Shown piece after piece: positions 8,675-16,914 of a DNA stretch of 33,473 nt. Under the pieces are notes generated by a model that worked only from the letters and a program-made list of their open reading frames with translations, ran no database searches and was not told the DNA's origin. Position numbers and translations under genes: made by a program. The stretch is from Actinomycetota bacterium (GTDB lineage: Bacteria > Actinomycetota > Acidimicrobiia > Acidimicrobiales > Microtrichaceae). Within the stretch, counting starts at the first letter, position 1; each line of letters opens with the position of its first letter. The DNA lies in contig SXMI01000057.1 in assembly GCA_005777415.1 (NCBI GenBank), positions 1-33,473 of the forward strand, read 5' to 3'.

Positions 8675-9699
8675 CAGTCCACAGCACCACGAAGGGCGAC
8701 CGTGCACAGGGACGATCCGACGATGTCGAGGTCGACCACGTCGTCGACGTCGGACTGCTCCACCCGGGCTGGCGACCTCGGTCCCCAGCAGACGATCCCC
8801 TCGCCGGTGAGGGCGCAGCTCGCCGTTTCGCCCACGGCGACGGCGGTGGCGCCGCGGACCCCGTCGATCGGGGCTGCCGTCGGTGGTCGGATGGTCGGTG
8901 GCCGGCCCAGCGGCGCGTCGACCTGGGCCCCCCAGCACCACACCGATCCGTCGTCCCGGACAGCGCACGTCGTGGCGAGTTGGGAGTCGATCGCCGTCAC
9001 CCGATCGAGCCCCGTCACGGCGACCGGCTCGGTCCGGTCGACCCGGTCGCCGGTGCCGAGTTGGCCGACGCTGTTCAGGCCCCAGCAGCCGACCGTGTCC
9101 CGAACCGACAGTGCGCAGCTGAATCCGGCACCGGCGGAGAGTGCGACGGTGTCGGCGGCCCCCTTCGTGCGTGCTGGGACGAGTCGTGTCGTCCTGCTCC
9201 CATCACCGAGCTGACCCGAGTCGTTCGCTCCCCAGCACCGAACCTGGCCGTCGGCGGCCACTGCGCACGCGTGGCTCCGCCCGGTCGACAGTCCGACCGC
9301 CCCGGTCACCTCGGGCACTGCCGTGGTGGGACCACCGATCGTCAGGGTGCGACCGTCACCGAGTTGCCCTTGATAGTCCAGTCCCCAGCAGCGCACCTCT
9401 GCACGCTGTGCCACGGCGCAGGAGAAGTCCTCACCGACCGAGAGCAACTGGACGTCGCTGATGCCGTCCACTGTCCGGAGCTCGTCGAAGGAGTTCTCGG
9501 TGGTTCCGTCACCGAGCTGGGCGGTTCGGTTGTCCCCCCAGCAGGCGACTGTCCGGTCGACCCGGAGGACGCAGGCGTGCCGGTAATCGGCAGCGATGGC
9601 GGTCGCCTCGGCGTCGAAGGAGACATCGATCCGGTTGCACCCCACCAGCAGCAACGTGCCGAGCACGATGGCGAGTGGCGTCCGGTGGGGCAGCGTCAC
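8659..9699 (-). CDS. RCC1-repeat (seven-blade beta-propeller-like) lipoprotein
   Basis: Signal peptide with lipobox TLLLVG-C; repeated CxV...V.CWG...GQLGDG units, seven Cys pairs. Confidence 0.85.
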   Translation of the reverse strand: MTLPHRTPLAIVLGTLLLVGCNRIDVSFDAEATAIAADYRHACVLRVDRTVACWGDNRTAQLGDGTTENSFDELRTVDGISDVQLLSVGEDFSCAVAQRAEVRCWGLDYQGQLGDGRTLTIGGPTTAVPEVTGAVGLSTGRSHACAVAADGQVRCWGANDSGQLGDGSRTTRLVPARTKGAADTVALSAGAGFSCALSVRDTVGCWGLNSVGQLGTGDRVDRTEPVAVTGLDRVTAIDSQLATTCAVRDDGSVWCWGAQVDAPLGRPPTIRPPTAAPIDGVRGATAVAVGETASCALTGEGIVCWGPRSPARVEQSDVDDVVDLDIVGSSLCTVALRGAVDCRPLD

Positions 9700-9941
9700 G
9701 TCTCGATCAGTCCTCGTGGGTTGCGCCGCTGACGTACTGCGCTCGGGTCACCGACGGCCGTGCGGTGTGCCGTACCCGGCCCCGCCGGCGACGTGCGCCC
9801 CGGAGACCACGTTGCGACGGTGCGGTACGATGACCAATGTAGGCGGTGGATCCAAGGACCGGCGGGCACGGCGGACCATCCGGGCGGGGCGGTGGCGCAG
9901 GGTCCGACCATGGGCTGTGGCGTCGGGAGGAGCAGCAACGC

Positions 9942-11300
9942 ATGGGTCGGTCGGCGGGTATCGAACCAGGAGTCGGGAGGTCACCTGTCGGCGGCTCCGA
10001 CCCCCGGGACGACCGAGCGCCGGAGGTCGACGATCGACCTTCCGAGGCCTCACCACTGATGGCACTCGACCGTCGGGACCCGGCCATCGTCCGAGTCCGG
10101 TTGCTCGTCGGTGCAGTCGTGTCGCTCATCTACTTCCCCGTGGTGTGGTCGGTCGCCCTGCGAACCGACATGGAGGCCCATCTCTTCACGGCCGAGCAGA
10201 TCGGGATCTCGGGCCAGGGGACCGGTCCGTACGGGTTGTTCGAACAACTGACCATCGCCGTGCGCGCGCTCCTCCCGGTCGGGGAACTCGGGTTGGTCGC
10301 CCCGGCGATGTCCGATCGCGTGTTCACCTGGGACCTCTCCGGAGTGTTGGTCGTCGTCGGCGCCGCAGTGGTCACCGCGGACCTGGTTGTGCGCCGCCTC
10401 GTCAACGCCATGGAGCAGGGTGGCCGGTCCCGTGTCGCGCTCTCGAGCGGTCTGGCGACGGTGGGCCTGATGGTCGTCACGCCGGTGACCCTGCTCACCG
10501 TTGCGCAGCAACACCTCTACGTTGGGTACGTCACCGTGACCATGTACCACAACCCCACGGTGACGCTGTCCCGGCCGTTCGCGATCGGGCTGTTCTGGCT
10601 GGTGGCGTCCCGGATGTACGGCCGCTCGAAGCTGACGACCGTCCTGTTGACCGTTGCTGTCTCGGTGCTCGTTCTCATGGCGAAGCCGAGCTTCACGACC
10701 TGCTTCCTCCCTGCAGTCGCGCTCGCCCTCCTCTGGGGGTGGCGTCGCCTTCGTTCCGTCGACTGGCGTCTGGTCGGGCTCGGATTCGTGTTGCCGTCGG
10801 TCCTGCTGCTCGCCGTCCAGTTGGTGCGCAGTCCGACGGGCGACTCGTCCGGCCTGGCGCTTGCGCCGCTCGTCGTGTTGCGTCGACTGGTGGAGCAGCG
10901 GGCCTCGTCACCGTGGTTCTTCCTGGTGTTCCTCCTCGCATCGACTCTCTTCCCCCTCACTGTGCTCGTCTGCGTCTCTGGTGCCTTGCGGGAACGGCTC
11001 CTACGACTCGCCTGGCTGACGCTGTTCGTGGCGCTGGGGTACTTCTTGCTCCTCGAGATCACGGTCTATGTCGATCCGGGCGACTTCCTGTGGGGCGCCC
11101 AGGTTGGGTTGTTCCTGGTGTTCATCGAGTCGACGGCGGTCGCGCTGCGGGTGCTCGGTCCAGGCGCCGGACTGGGCGGAGAACTCGATGGCAGTCTCAC
11201 CGTCCGTCGGCTCGTCACTGGCTCGGCCTTCGCACTCCACGTGGGATGTGGTGTCCTCTTCGCTGTGGTCGAGTACCTCCAGCCGGCGCGCTGGTGGTGA
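9942..11300 (+). CDS. Polytopic membrane protein (possible GT-C/Wzy-like), related to the product of 2662..4023
   Basis: ATG preceded by GGGAGGAG; many hydrophobic segments; TMYHNPTVTLSRP, MAKPSFTT, VDPGDFLWGAQ motifs. Confidence 0.8.
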   Translation: MGRSAGIEPGVGRSPVGGSDPRDDRAPEVDDRPSEASPLMALDRRDPAIVRVRLLVGAVVSLIYFPVVWSVALRTDMEAHLFTAEQIGISGQGTGPYGLFEQLTIAVRALLPVGELGLVAPAMSDRVFTWDLSGVLVVVGAAVVTADLVVRRLVNAMEQGGRSRVALSSGLATVGLMVVTPVTLLTVAQQHLYVGYVTVTMYHNPTVTLSRPFAIGLFWLVASRMYGRSKLTTVLLTVAVSVLVLMAKPSFTTCFLPAVALALLWGWRRLRSVDWRLVGLGFVLPSVLLLAVQLVRSPTGDSSGLALAPLVVLRRLVEQRASSPWFFLVFLLASTLFPLTVLVCVSGALRERLLRLAWLTLFVALGYFLLLEITVYVDPGDFLWGAQVGLFLVFIESTAVALRVLGPGAGLGGELDGSLTVRRLVTGSAFALHVGCGVLFAVVEYLQPARWW

Positions 11301-11311
11301 TCAAGCGGAGC

Positions 11312-11331
11312 GCCCGCCCGGGTCGGCGGGC
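11312..11331. terminator. Perfect 7-bp inverted repeat between convergent genes
   Basis: GCCCGCC-cgggtc-GGCGGGC between stops at 11300 (+) and 11336 (-). Confidence 0.5.
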
Positions 11332-11335
11332 TGGT

Positions 11336-12520
11336 TCAGCTGTCGAGGACTCCCCGGATCCAGTATGCGACGGCGCTTGCGACGGCGCTCGAGCTTCGGG
11401 TCGTTCGTACCTGTCGCGCCCCTGAGCCACCGAGTGCCCGGCGGCGGTCAGGTTGTCTGGCCAGGTCGACGATCGCCTGTGCGAGACCGACGACGTCCGG
11501 GTACTCCACGACAGTGCCGCAGGATCCCTCGGCGATCAGCTCCGTGACGCCGCCCGAGTCGAACGCCACGATCGGGAGGCCCCAACCGGCGGCCTCGGCG
11601 GTCACCAATGGAGCGGCGTCCTCCTTCGCTGTCGACAGCAGGATGTCGGCGTTCGCGAACTCCCGGGCCGGGTCGGTCAACGGTCCGGAGAAGGTCACGA
11701 CGTCGCTCAAGCCGAGCCGAGCGACCTCGAACTCGAGTGGCCACCGTGCCGGGTCATCCCCGGTCCCCCCGCCGAACCACCGGAACTGCCAGTCGATCTC
11801 CGGGGCGAGTCTCCGGCAGTGGTACGCGGTGACGACGAACAGTTCGGGCGCCTTGCGCCAGTCGGCCACACCCCCACCCAGGACGACGCACCGGTCGTCG
11901 ATGCTGGAACGATCCGGGATCGAGTCGGGTGGATCGACCGGAGGTGGGACCACGGTGACCATCTCCGGATCCACGCCGTGGTGGTCGACCACGTAGTCGC
12001 GCACGGCACCGGAGACCGCCAGGACGGCCCGGATCCGGGAGAGCAGTAGCCGCCGGTCCTCGCGGTCGAGGTTCCCCATCCATCCGGTCGACAGTTCGTG
12101 TCCGATGAGCGCCGTCGGTGCTTCGGGCACCATCCGCAGCAGTCTTACTCCGTCGGCGGTTGCCCCGTTGAGGAGCAGGAGGTCGGCCGGTTGGTTGCCG
12201 ATGCGCCGCAGGCTCAGCGAGCGGAGCACCGCTTGTTCTGCGGTCGGACCAGCCAGACGCCCGGCCACCCGACCGAGCCGACGATCTGGGGAGCGGAGGT
12301 CGAGGCGGGCCGTCCGGACCTCGCTCAGTTGCTCGTAGTCCGGCCGCAGTCCGCCAGGACGGGCCAGCACGACCTCGGTGTCGAAGCCGGGGTCGCTCGC
12401 CCGCCAGGCCCGGAGCAGACGGAGCAGGACGATGGGCGGCCCGCTGCGCTCGGCCCCGTGGGCCAGGAACCGGACCCGCGGTCGTCCCGTCGGTCGATCA
12501 GCCGAACTGGCCGTTGGCAC
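11336..12520 (-). CDS. Family 4-like glycosyltransferase
   Basis: VLAVSGAVRDYVVDHHGVDPEMVTVVPPPVD, FANADILLSTAKEDAAPLVTAEAAGWGLPIVAFDSGGVTELI; start (GTG) uncertain, short overlap with the upstream gene. Confidence 0.85.
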   Translation of the reverse strand: MPTASSADRPTGRPRVRFLAHGAERSGPPIVLLRLLRAWRASDPGFDTEVVLARPGGLRPDYEQLSEVRTARLDLRSPDRRLGRVAGRLAGPTAEQAVLRSLSLRRIGNQPADLLLLNGATADGVRLLRMVPEAPTALIGHELSTGWMGNLDREDRRLLLSRIRAVLAVSGAVRDYVVDHHGVDPEMVTVVPPPVDPPDSIPDRSSIDDRCVVLGGGVADWRKAPELFVVTAYHCRRLAPEIDWQFRWFGGGTGDDPARWPLEFEVARLGLSDVVTFSGPLTDPAREFANADILLSTAKEDAAPLVTAEAAGWGLPIVAFDSGGVTELIAEGSCGTVVEYPDVVGLAQAIVDLARQPDRRRALGGSGARQVRTTRSSSAVASAVAYWIRGVLDS

Positions 12521-14414
12521 CGTGGCCCGGCCCCGGGAGCGGTGGCGGTGTGACCGCCGAGTTGGAGGTGCCCGGTCCGGCGCTGAACGGCCCGGCGGCC
12601 GGCCCACTGGTGGGCACGACAGGCGGTGGTGCCTGCTGGGCGGGCGTCGTGACCGGATCGACGGTCGGCGGCGCCGGGGTCGCTGGAGGTGTGCTGGGCG
12701 CCGGAGCGGGCGGTGCCGTCGTGGCGGCCTGCTGCACCATCTCGGGCTCGAGTCGGGGCACGTCGGCCTTCTCCTTGCGGAACCGGCGTCGCTTGTTCTC
12801 CTTGATGCCGTAGTACTCGTAGAGCGAGCCGTAGGAGCCCTCGCCCGAGACGCCGTTGAGGATCGTCCCGACGATCGGACTGTCGACCTGACGCAGCCGC
12901 TCGAAGCACTGCTTGAGCTCTCGCTTGGAGGTCTTGCCGGAGGTGGCGATCACGAGGCAGGCGTCCGAGAGTCGGGACAGGACGAGCGAGTCGGTCACGG
13001 GGAGCACCGGCGGGCAGTCGAGCAGGATGATCTGGTGGCTCGGCCGCAGGGCGTCGATCACCTGGGCGGTGCGGTCGAGCGACAGGAGCTCTGACGGGTT
13101 CGGCGGCCGCGGCCCCGAGGGGAGCACTCGGATGTTCGGCTGGTTCGGCGCCTGCTGCACCGCCTCGTTGAGCGTCGCCGAGCCGACCAGCACCGACGTC
13201 AGACCGACGGAGCCGTCGACGTCGAAGAACTGGTGGATCCTCGGTCGGCGGAGGTCGCAGCCGATCACGACCACCGACATGCCGGCGTCAGCGAAGGCGA
13301 CGGCCAGATTGGCGACGGTCGATGTCTTGCCCTCTCCCGATGTCGCGCTCGTCAGCTGGATCACCGACATCTGACGGTTGAGTGCCAGGTACTGCAGCGA
13401 GGTCCGGATGCCGCGGTACGCCTCGGCGGTCACCGACATGGGTGAGCTGACCGTCGTGAGCCTGGGTTCGTCCCGGTTCTTCCAGTCGTCGTCGGTCGGG
13501 ATCAGTCCCAACGTGGGGAGACCCTTGCTGACTCGCTCGACGTCGGACGGGGCCCGGACGGAGTCGTCGAGCTGGTCGAGCAGGAAGGCCAGCCCGATGC
13601 CGATGAACATGCCGATCAGGGCGGCCTGGATCAGGTCCCTGATCAACTTGGGTGACACCGGGGACCCGGGGACCGTGGCCGGGTTGAGGATCTGGACACC
13701 GCCGGTGGTGGTGAGCCGCTCGGACAGCTGCAGGATCTGGAGGCGCTGCTGATAGTCGTTCAGCTGGGTCTGCAGTTCCTCGCGCTCGGCGCTGATCCGG
13801 TTGTTGAGGCGCTCCCGTTCCTGGACCGCCGTCACGTACTCGGGCGATTCCACCGGCAGGGTGGCGATGCGGTCGTCGAGCGCTGCGAGGGGCTGGTTCA
13901 GCTCGTCGACCTGCTTCTGGAAGTCGTTGATCTGCTGGCTCAACACCTCCTTCGACTTGGCCAGGTCGGCCACGATCGCGTTGAGGCGTTCGGACTGGTA
14001 GGTCTCGGCGTACAGGTTGACCTTCTCCGCCGCCACCACCGGGTCGGTGTCGGTGGCGCTCAGGATGATGATGTCGTCCTCGCCCCCGGACGCTGCGCTG
14101 ATGGTGATGGCGACGCCGTTGTTGGCCTTCTTGACGGCGTCCCGGATGGCGAGCGAGTTGATGATCTTCAGCTCGTTCTGGACGGCTCGGGTGGGGTCCA
14201 CCACCTGGGCCGACGGCTGGAAGATCGACTCCGACTGCTTCGACTGCAACAGCAGCTGCGCCGACGCCTGGTACACGGGCGTGGACGTCAGGTCGATGGC
14301 GGCGATCACGCCCATCGAGATCAGCATCGTGATGACGATGACCGGCCACCGGCGCTTGAGCACCGAGAGGTACTCGCCGATGTTGTTCTCGGTCGTCTCC
14401 TGCATGGGTTGCAT
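12498..14414 (-). CDS. Wzz/CpsC-CpsD type chain-length determinant fused to BY-kinase (polysaccharide co-polymerase)
   Basis: N-terminal Wzz domain with TM (EYLSVLKRRWPVIVITMLISMGVIAAI), Walker A SATSGEGKTSTVANLA, Walker B IILLDCPPVLPVTD, Tyr cluster YGSLYEYYG, Pro-rich tail. Confidence 0.92.
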   Translation of the reverse strand: MQPMQETTENNIGEYLSVLKRRWPVIVITMLISMGVIAAIDLTSTPVYQASAQLLLQSKQSESIFQPSAQVVDPTRAVQNELKIINSLAIRDAVKKANNGVAITISAASGGEDDIIILSATDTDPVVAAEKVNLYAETYQSERLNAIVADLAKSKEVLSQQINDFQKQVDELNQPLAALDDRIATLPVESPEYVTAVQERERLNNRISAEREELQTQLNDYQQRLQILQLSERLTTTGGVQILNPATVPGSPVSPKLIRDLIQAALIGMFIGIGLAFLLDQLDDSVRAPSDVERVSKGLPTLGLIPTDDDWKNRDEPRLTTVSSPMSVTAEAYRGIRTSLQYLALNRQMSVIQLTSATSGEGKTSTVANLAVAFADAGMSVVVIGCDLRRPRIHQFFDVDGSVGLTSVLVGSATLNEAVQQAPNQPNIRVLPSGPRPPNPSELLSLDRTAQVIDALRPSHQIILLDCPPVLPVTDSLVLSRLSDACLVIATSGKTSKRELKQCFERLRQVDSPIVGTILNGVSGEGSYGSLYEYYGIKENKRRRFRKEKADVPRLEPEMVQQAATTAPPAPAPSTPPATPAPPTVDPVTTPAQQAPPPVVPTSGPAAGPFSAGPGTSNSAVTPPPLPGPGHGANGQFG

Positions 14415-14427
14415 CGAGTCCCCCCGC

Positions 14428-14445
14428 CCGGGACCTTCGTCCCGG
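14428..14445 (-). promoter_or_regulatory. Leader hairpin just upstream of the BY-kinase start
   Basis: Perfect 7-bp inverted repeat (mRNA sense CCGGGAC-GAAG-GTCCCGG) 13 nt upstream of the ATG. Confidence 0.35.
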
Positions 14446-14500
14446 CGCTCTGGATGTCGGAGCCAAGTATGCCGGTGGTCGACGCGCTATTGCGATCGGT

Positions 14501-15667
14501 TCAGGTGGATTTGCCCACGCCGTCCGGGGTGAGGACCCGCTCGAGCATCCGGTCGTAGATCGACTCGATCGTCGCCGTGACGATCCGTTGGTCGTAGGTG
14601 GCCTCGACGGCCGCCCGTCCCCGCGCCCCCACGGCCCGCCGCTCGTCCGGTGACAGATCCAGCAGCTCCCGGATGGCATCGCCGACCTCGTGGGCATCAC
14701 GTGGTGCCGGGGTCCACCCCACTCCGGTCCCGCGCACCTGTCGGGTGATCTCGCCGGTGTCCGTGGCGACGAACGGCAGAGCACTGGCCATGTACTCCAG
14801 GACCACGAGTGGCCCGGTCTCGTTCTTGGAGGTCACGAGGCCGGCGTCCGCTCCGCGCAGCACCTCGGGCAGGTCGTCGCGTGGGCCTGCGATGGTGAGG
14901 AGTTCGTCGACACCCAGGTCGGCGGCCATGGAACTGCACCCGGCGAAGTACTCGGGGTCGGCGGTGGTGCTCCCCACGACGACGACCGAGCAGCGAGCCC
15001 GCTCGGCTTCGCTCAACGTCGCCAGTGCCCGAAAGAGGGTGGGGTGGTCCTTCTGGGGTCGGAAGTTCGCCACCATCACGAAGACGACGGTGTCGTCCGG
15101 GAGCCCGAACTCGCGGCGGAGGTCGAGTGGCTCCACGTCGGTGAACCGGTCGACATCGACGCCGCTGCGGACAAGGTGGACCCGCTCTGCCGGCAGACCC
15201 GCGGCGGCGACCGCCCAGTCGCAGAGCCGTTGGTCCACGCCCAGGTAGTCGTCGACGCCCCGCTGGACCGCCTCGCGGAGGCTCCGTGGCGCGCTCCGGT
15301 TGACGTGGAGCCAGCCGAAGTGGTCGTGGAAGACGTGTGGGAGGTCGACGGCGCCGAGGACCCGGCTGAGGGCGATGAACTTCATGGTGCCGCGACCGTG
15401 CGAGTGGATCAGGTCGATCTCCCGGTCGCGGACGAGTTGCCGGAAGGTGAGCACCTTGCGCAGGTCCCACGTGGCCGTGCGGCCCAGCGACACGTGCGCA
15501 ACGTCCGGGGCGAGCACGTCCACCAGCGGACCGCCTGAACGGGTGCTGCAGAACGTCACCCCGAACCGGTCCCGATCGAGGCTGTTCGCGATGTCGACGG
15601 CGACGCGCTCTGCGCCGCCCAGGTTCATCGAGTCGTTGACGACCAGCACGTTCGTCCGCTCAGGCAC
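14501..15667 (-). CDS. Family 4 glycosyltransferase
   Basis: NLGGAERVAVDIANSL, LIHSHGRGTMKF, ANFRPQKDHPTLFRAL, SKNETGPLVVLEYMASALPFVATDTGEI; GTG start overlapping upstream stop. Confidence 0.92.
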   Translation of the reverse strand: MPERTNVLVVNDSMNLGGAERVAVDIANSLDRDRFGVTFCSTRSGGPLVDVLAPDVAHVSLGRTATWDLRKVLTFRQLVRDREIDLIHSHGRGTMKFIALSRVLGAVDLPHVFHDHFGWLHVNRSAPRSLREAVQRGVDDYLGVDQRLCDWAVAAAGLPAERVHLVRSGVDVDRFTDVEPLDLRREFGLPDDTVVFVMVANFRPQKDHPTLFRALATLSEAERARCSVVVVGSTTADPEYFAGCSSMAADLGVDELLTIAGPRDDLPEVLRGADAGLVTSKNETGPLVVLEYMASALPFVATDTGEITRQVRGTGVGWTPAPRDAHEVGDAIRELLDLSPDERRAVGARGRAAVEATYDQRIVTATIESIYDRMLERVLTPDGVGKST

Positions 15668-16772
15668 CGGCGGACCTCCCGGCTGCTGCACGCGGCAGCA
15701 CCGCCCGGGCCACGTCGAGCATCGCCGCACCCAGCCCCCATCCGTCGAGGCGATACGCATGGGTCCGCACACCGTCGACGACCAGTCGGAGCCGGCCGCG
15801 TCCCGGTTCGTCGATCCGGGCGCGCCGGCGGTGGTCACCGGCGACCCGCCGGAGGGTCCGCGCCTCGCCGAAGTCCCCGAGCAGTTCGGCCCGCTCGGCC
15901 GCGACCTCGAGCTGCTCGGCCCGGGCGCGCAGGCCGTCGGCGCGCCGACCATCCCCGCTCCGCAGGGTGGCGCCGACGCCGCTCGCCACGGCCCGGGGGA
16001 GGTCGGCCCCGACGAGCACTCCGGTCTCCTGGGTCCCGTGGACGCGGAACCCGAGGAGGCGTTCCGGGACCGCCTCCACCGTGCCCACCGCCGCGGCGAT
16101 CAGCGTCAGCCACCGGTCGTGGCGCATCGGCGCCACGGGGTGCTCCAGCTCGCCGGGGAACGGCAGCGCCGCGTCGACGACCCGACGTCGCATCATGACC
16201 GTGCACCCGGTCGTGAGCGCCGTCGTGGCGGCGAGCTCCTCGGCGACGATCGGCCGGCGGCGCAGGGTGCGGCCGACCTGTCGGGTATCCCAGAGGCCGC
16301 GGTCGAGCGACCGACCGTCCTCGCCGATCAGGTCGGCGTCGGAGAAGACGAGCGTCAGGATGGGATCGCGCTCGAACTCGTGGACGAGCCGGCTGAGCTT
16401 CTCGGGGTACCAGACGTCGTCCTGGTCGGCGAGCGCCACGAACCGCCCCCGACAACGTTCGAGTGCCAGCCCGAAGTTGGCGGTGGAGCCGACTCGCCGG
16501 GAGTTCACCTCGAGGCGCACCTCGAAGGGGAGCGTCGGGGCCAGCGCCCGGACGAGGGCCACGGTGTCGTCGGAGGAATCGTCGTCCTGGACGACGAGCT
16601 CGTCGGGCAGGTGGTGCTGGCCGGCGAGCGATTCGAGGAACGGGCGGATCCATCGCTCGCCGTTCCAGGTGCAGAGGGCCACCGAGAGGTCGACGGTCGG
16701 CCGCCGACGCAGTTGACCGATCGCCCGTGCGGGTTCGCGGTCTGCACGCGGTGCTGCCTCGGCGCTGGACAT
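15660..16772 (-). CDS. Family 2 glycosyltransferase (rhamnosyltransferase-like)
   Basis: LSVALCTWNGERWIRPFLESLAGQ, DDDSSDDTVALV, FVALADQDDVWYPEKL. Confidence 0.92.
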   Translation of the reverse strand: MSSAEAAPRADREPARAIGQLRRRPTVDLSVALCTWNGERWIRPFLESLAGQHHLPDELVVQDDDSSDDTVALVRALAPTLPFEVRLEVNSRRVGSTANFGLALERCRGRFVALADQDDVWYPEKLSRLVHEFERDPILTLVFSDADLIGEDGRSLDRGLWDTRQVGRTLRRRPIVAEELAATTALTTGCTVMMRRRVVDAALPFPGELEHPVAPMRHDRWLTLIAAAVGTVEAVPERLLGFRVHGTQETGVLVGADLPRAVASGVGATLRSGDGRRADGLRARAEQLEVAAERAELLGDFGEARTLRRVAGDHRRRARIDEPGRGRLRLVVDGVRTHAYRLDGWGLGAAMLDVARAVLPRAAAGRSAGA

Positions 16773-16914
16773 GTTCCCCGTCGTCTCCGGTCCCCCGGGG
16801 CCGAGTGGAAACGGCCCTGACCCCGCCTATCCTACCGAGCATCAGACCAGGACCCGCTGTTCCGACCTGGGGGAGCAGTCGCGGCGGAGTCCGACGAGAC
16901 CGGTCAGGTGGACG

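Noticed and set aside
7660-9732. 690-aa plus-strand ORF
   Set aside because: Antisense to a methyltransferase and the RCC1 lipoprotein, both with strong motifs; no coherent domain in the translation.
9596-11425. 609-aa plus-strand ORF overlapping the second membrane protein
   Set aside because: Arg/Pro/Gly-rich out-of-frame translation of 9942..11300, which has an RBS and TM segments.
16773-16914. Candidate -10 TATCCT at 16828-16833 in the divergent GT promoter region
   Set aside because: No convincing -35 at the right spacing (nearest is GTGGAA); too weak to list as a promoter.
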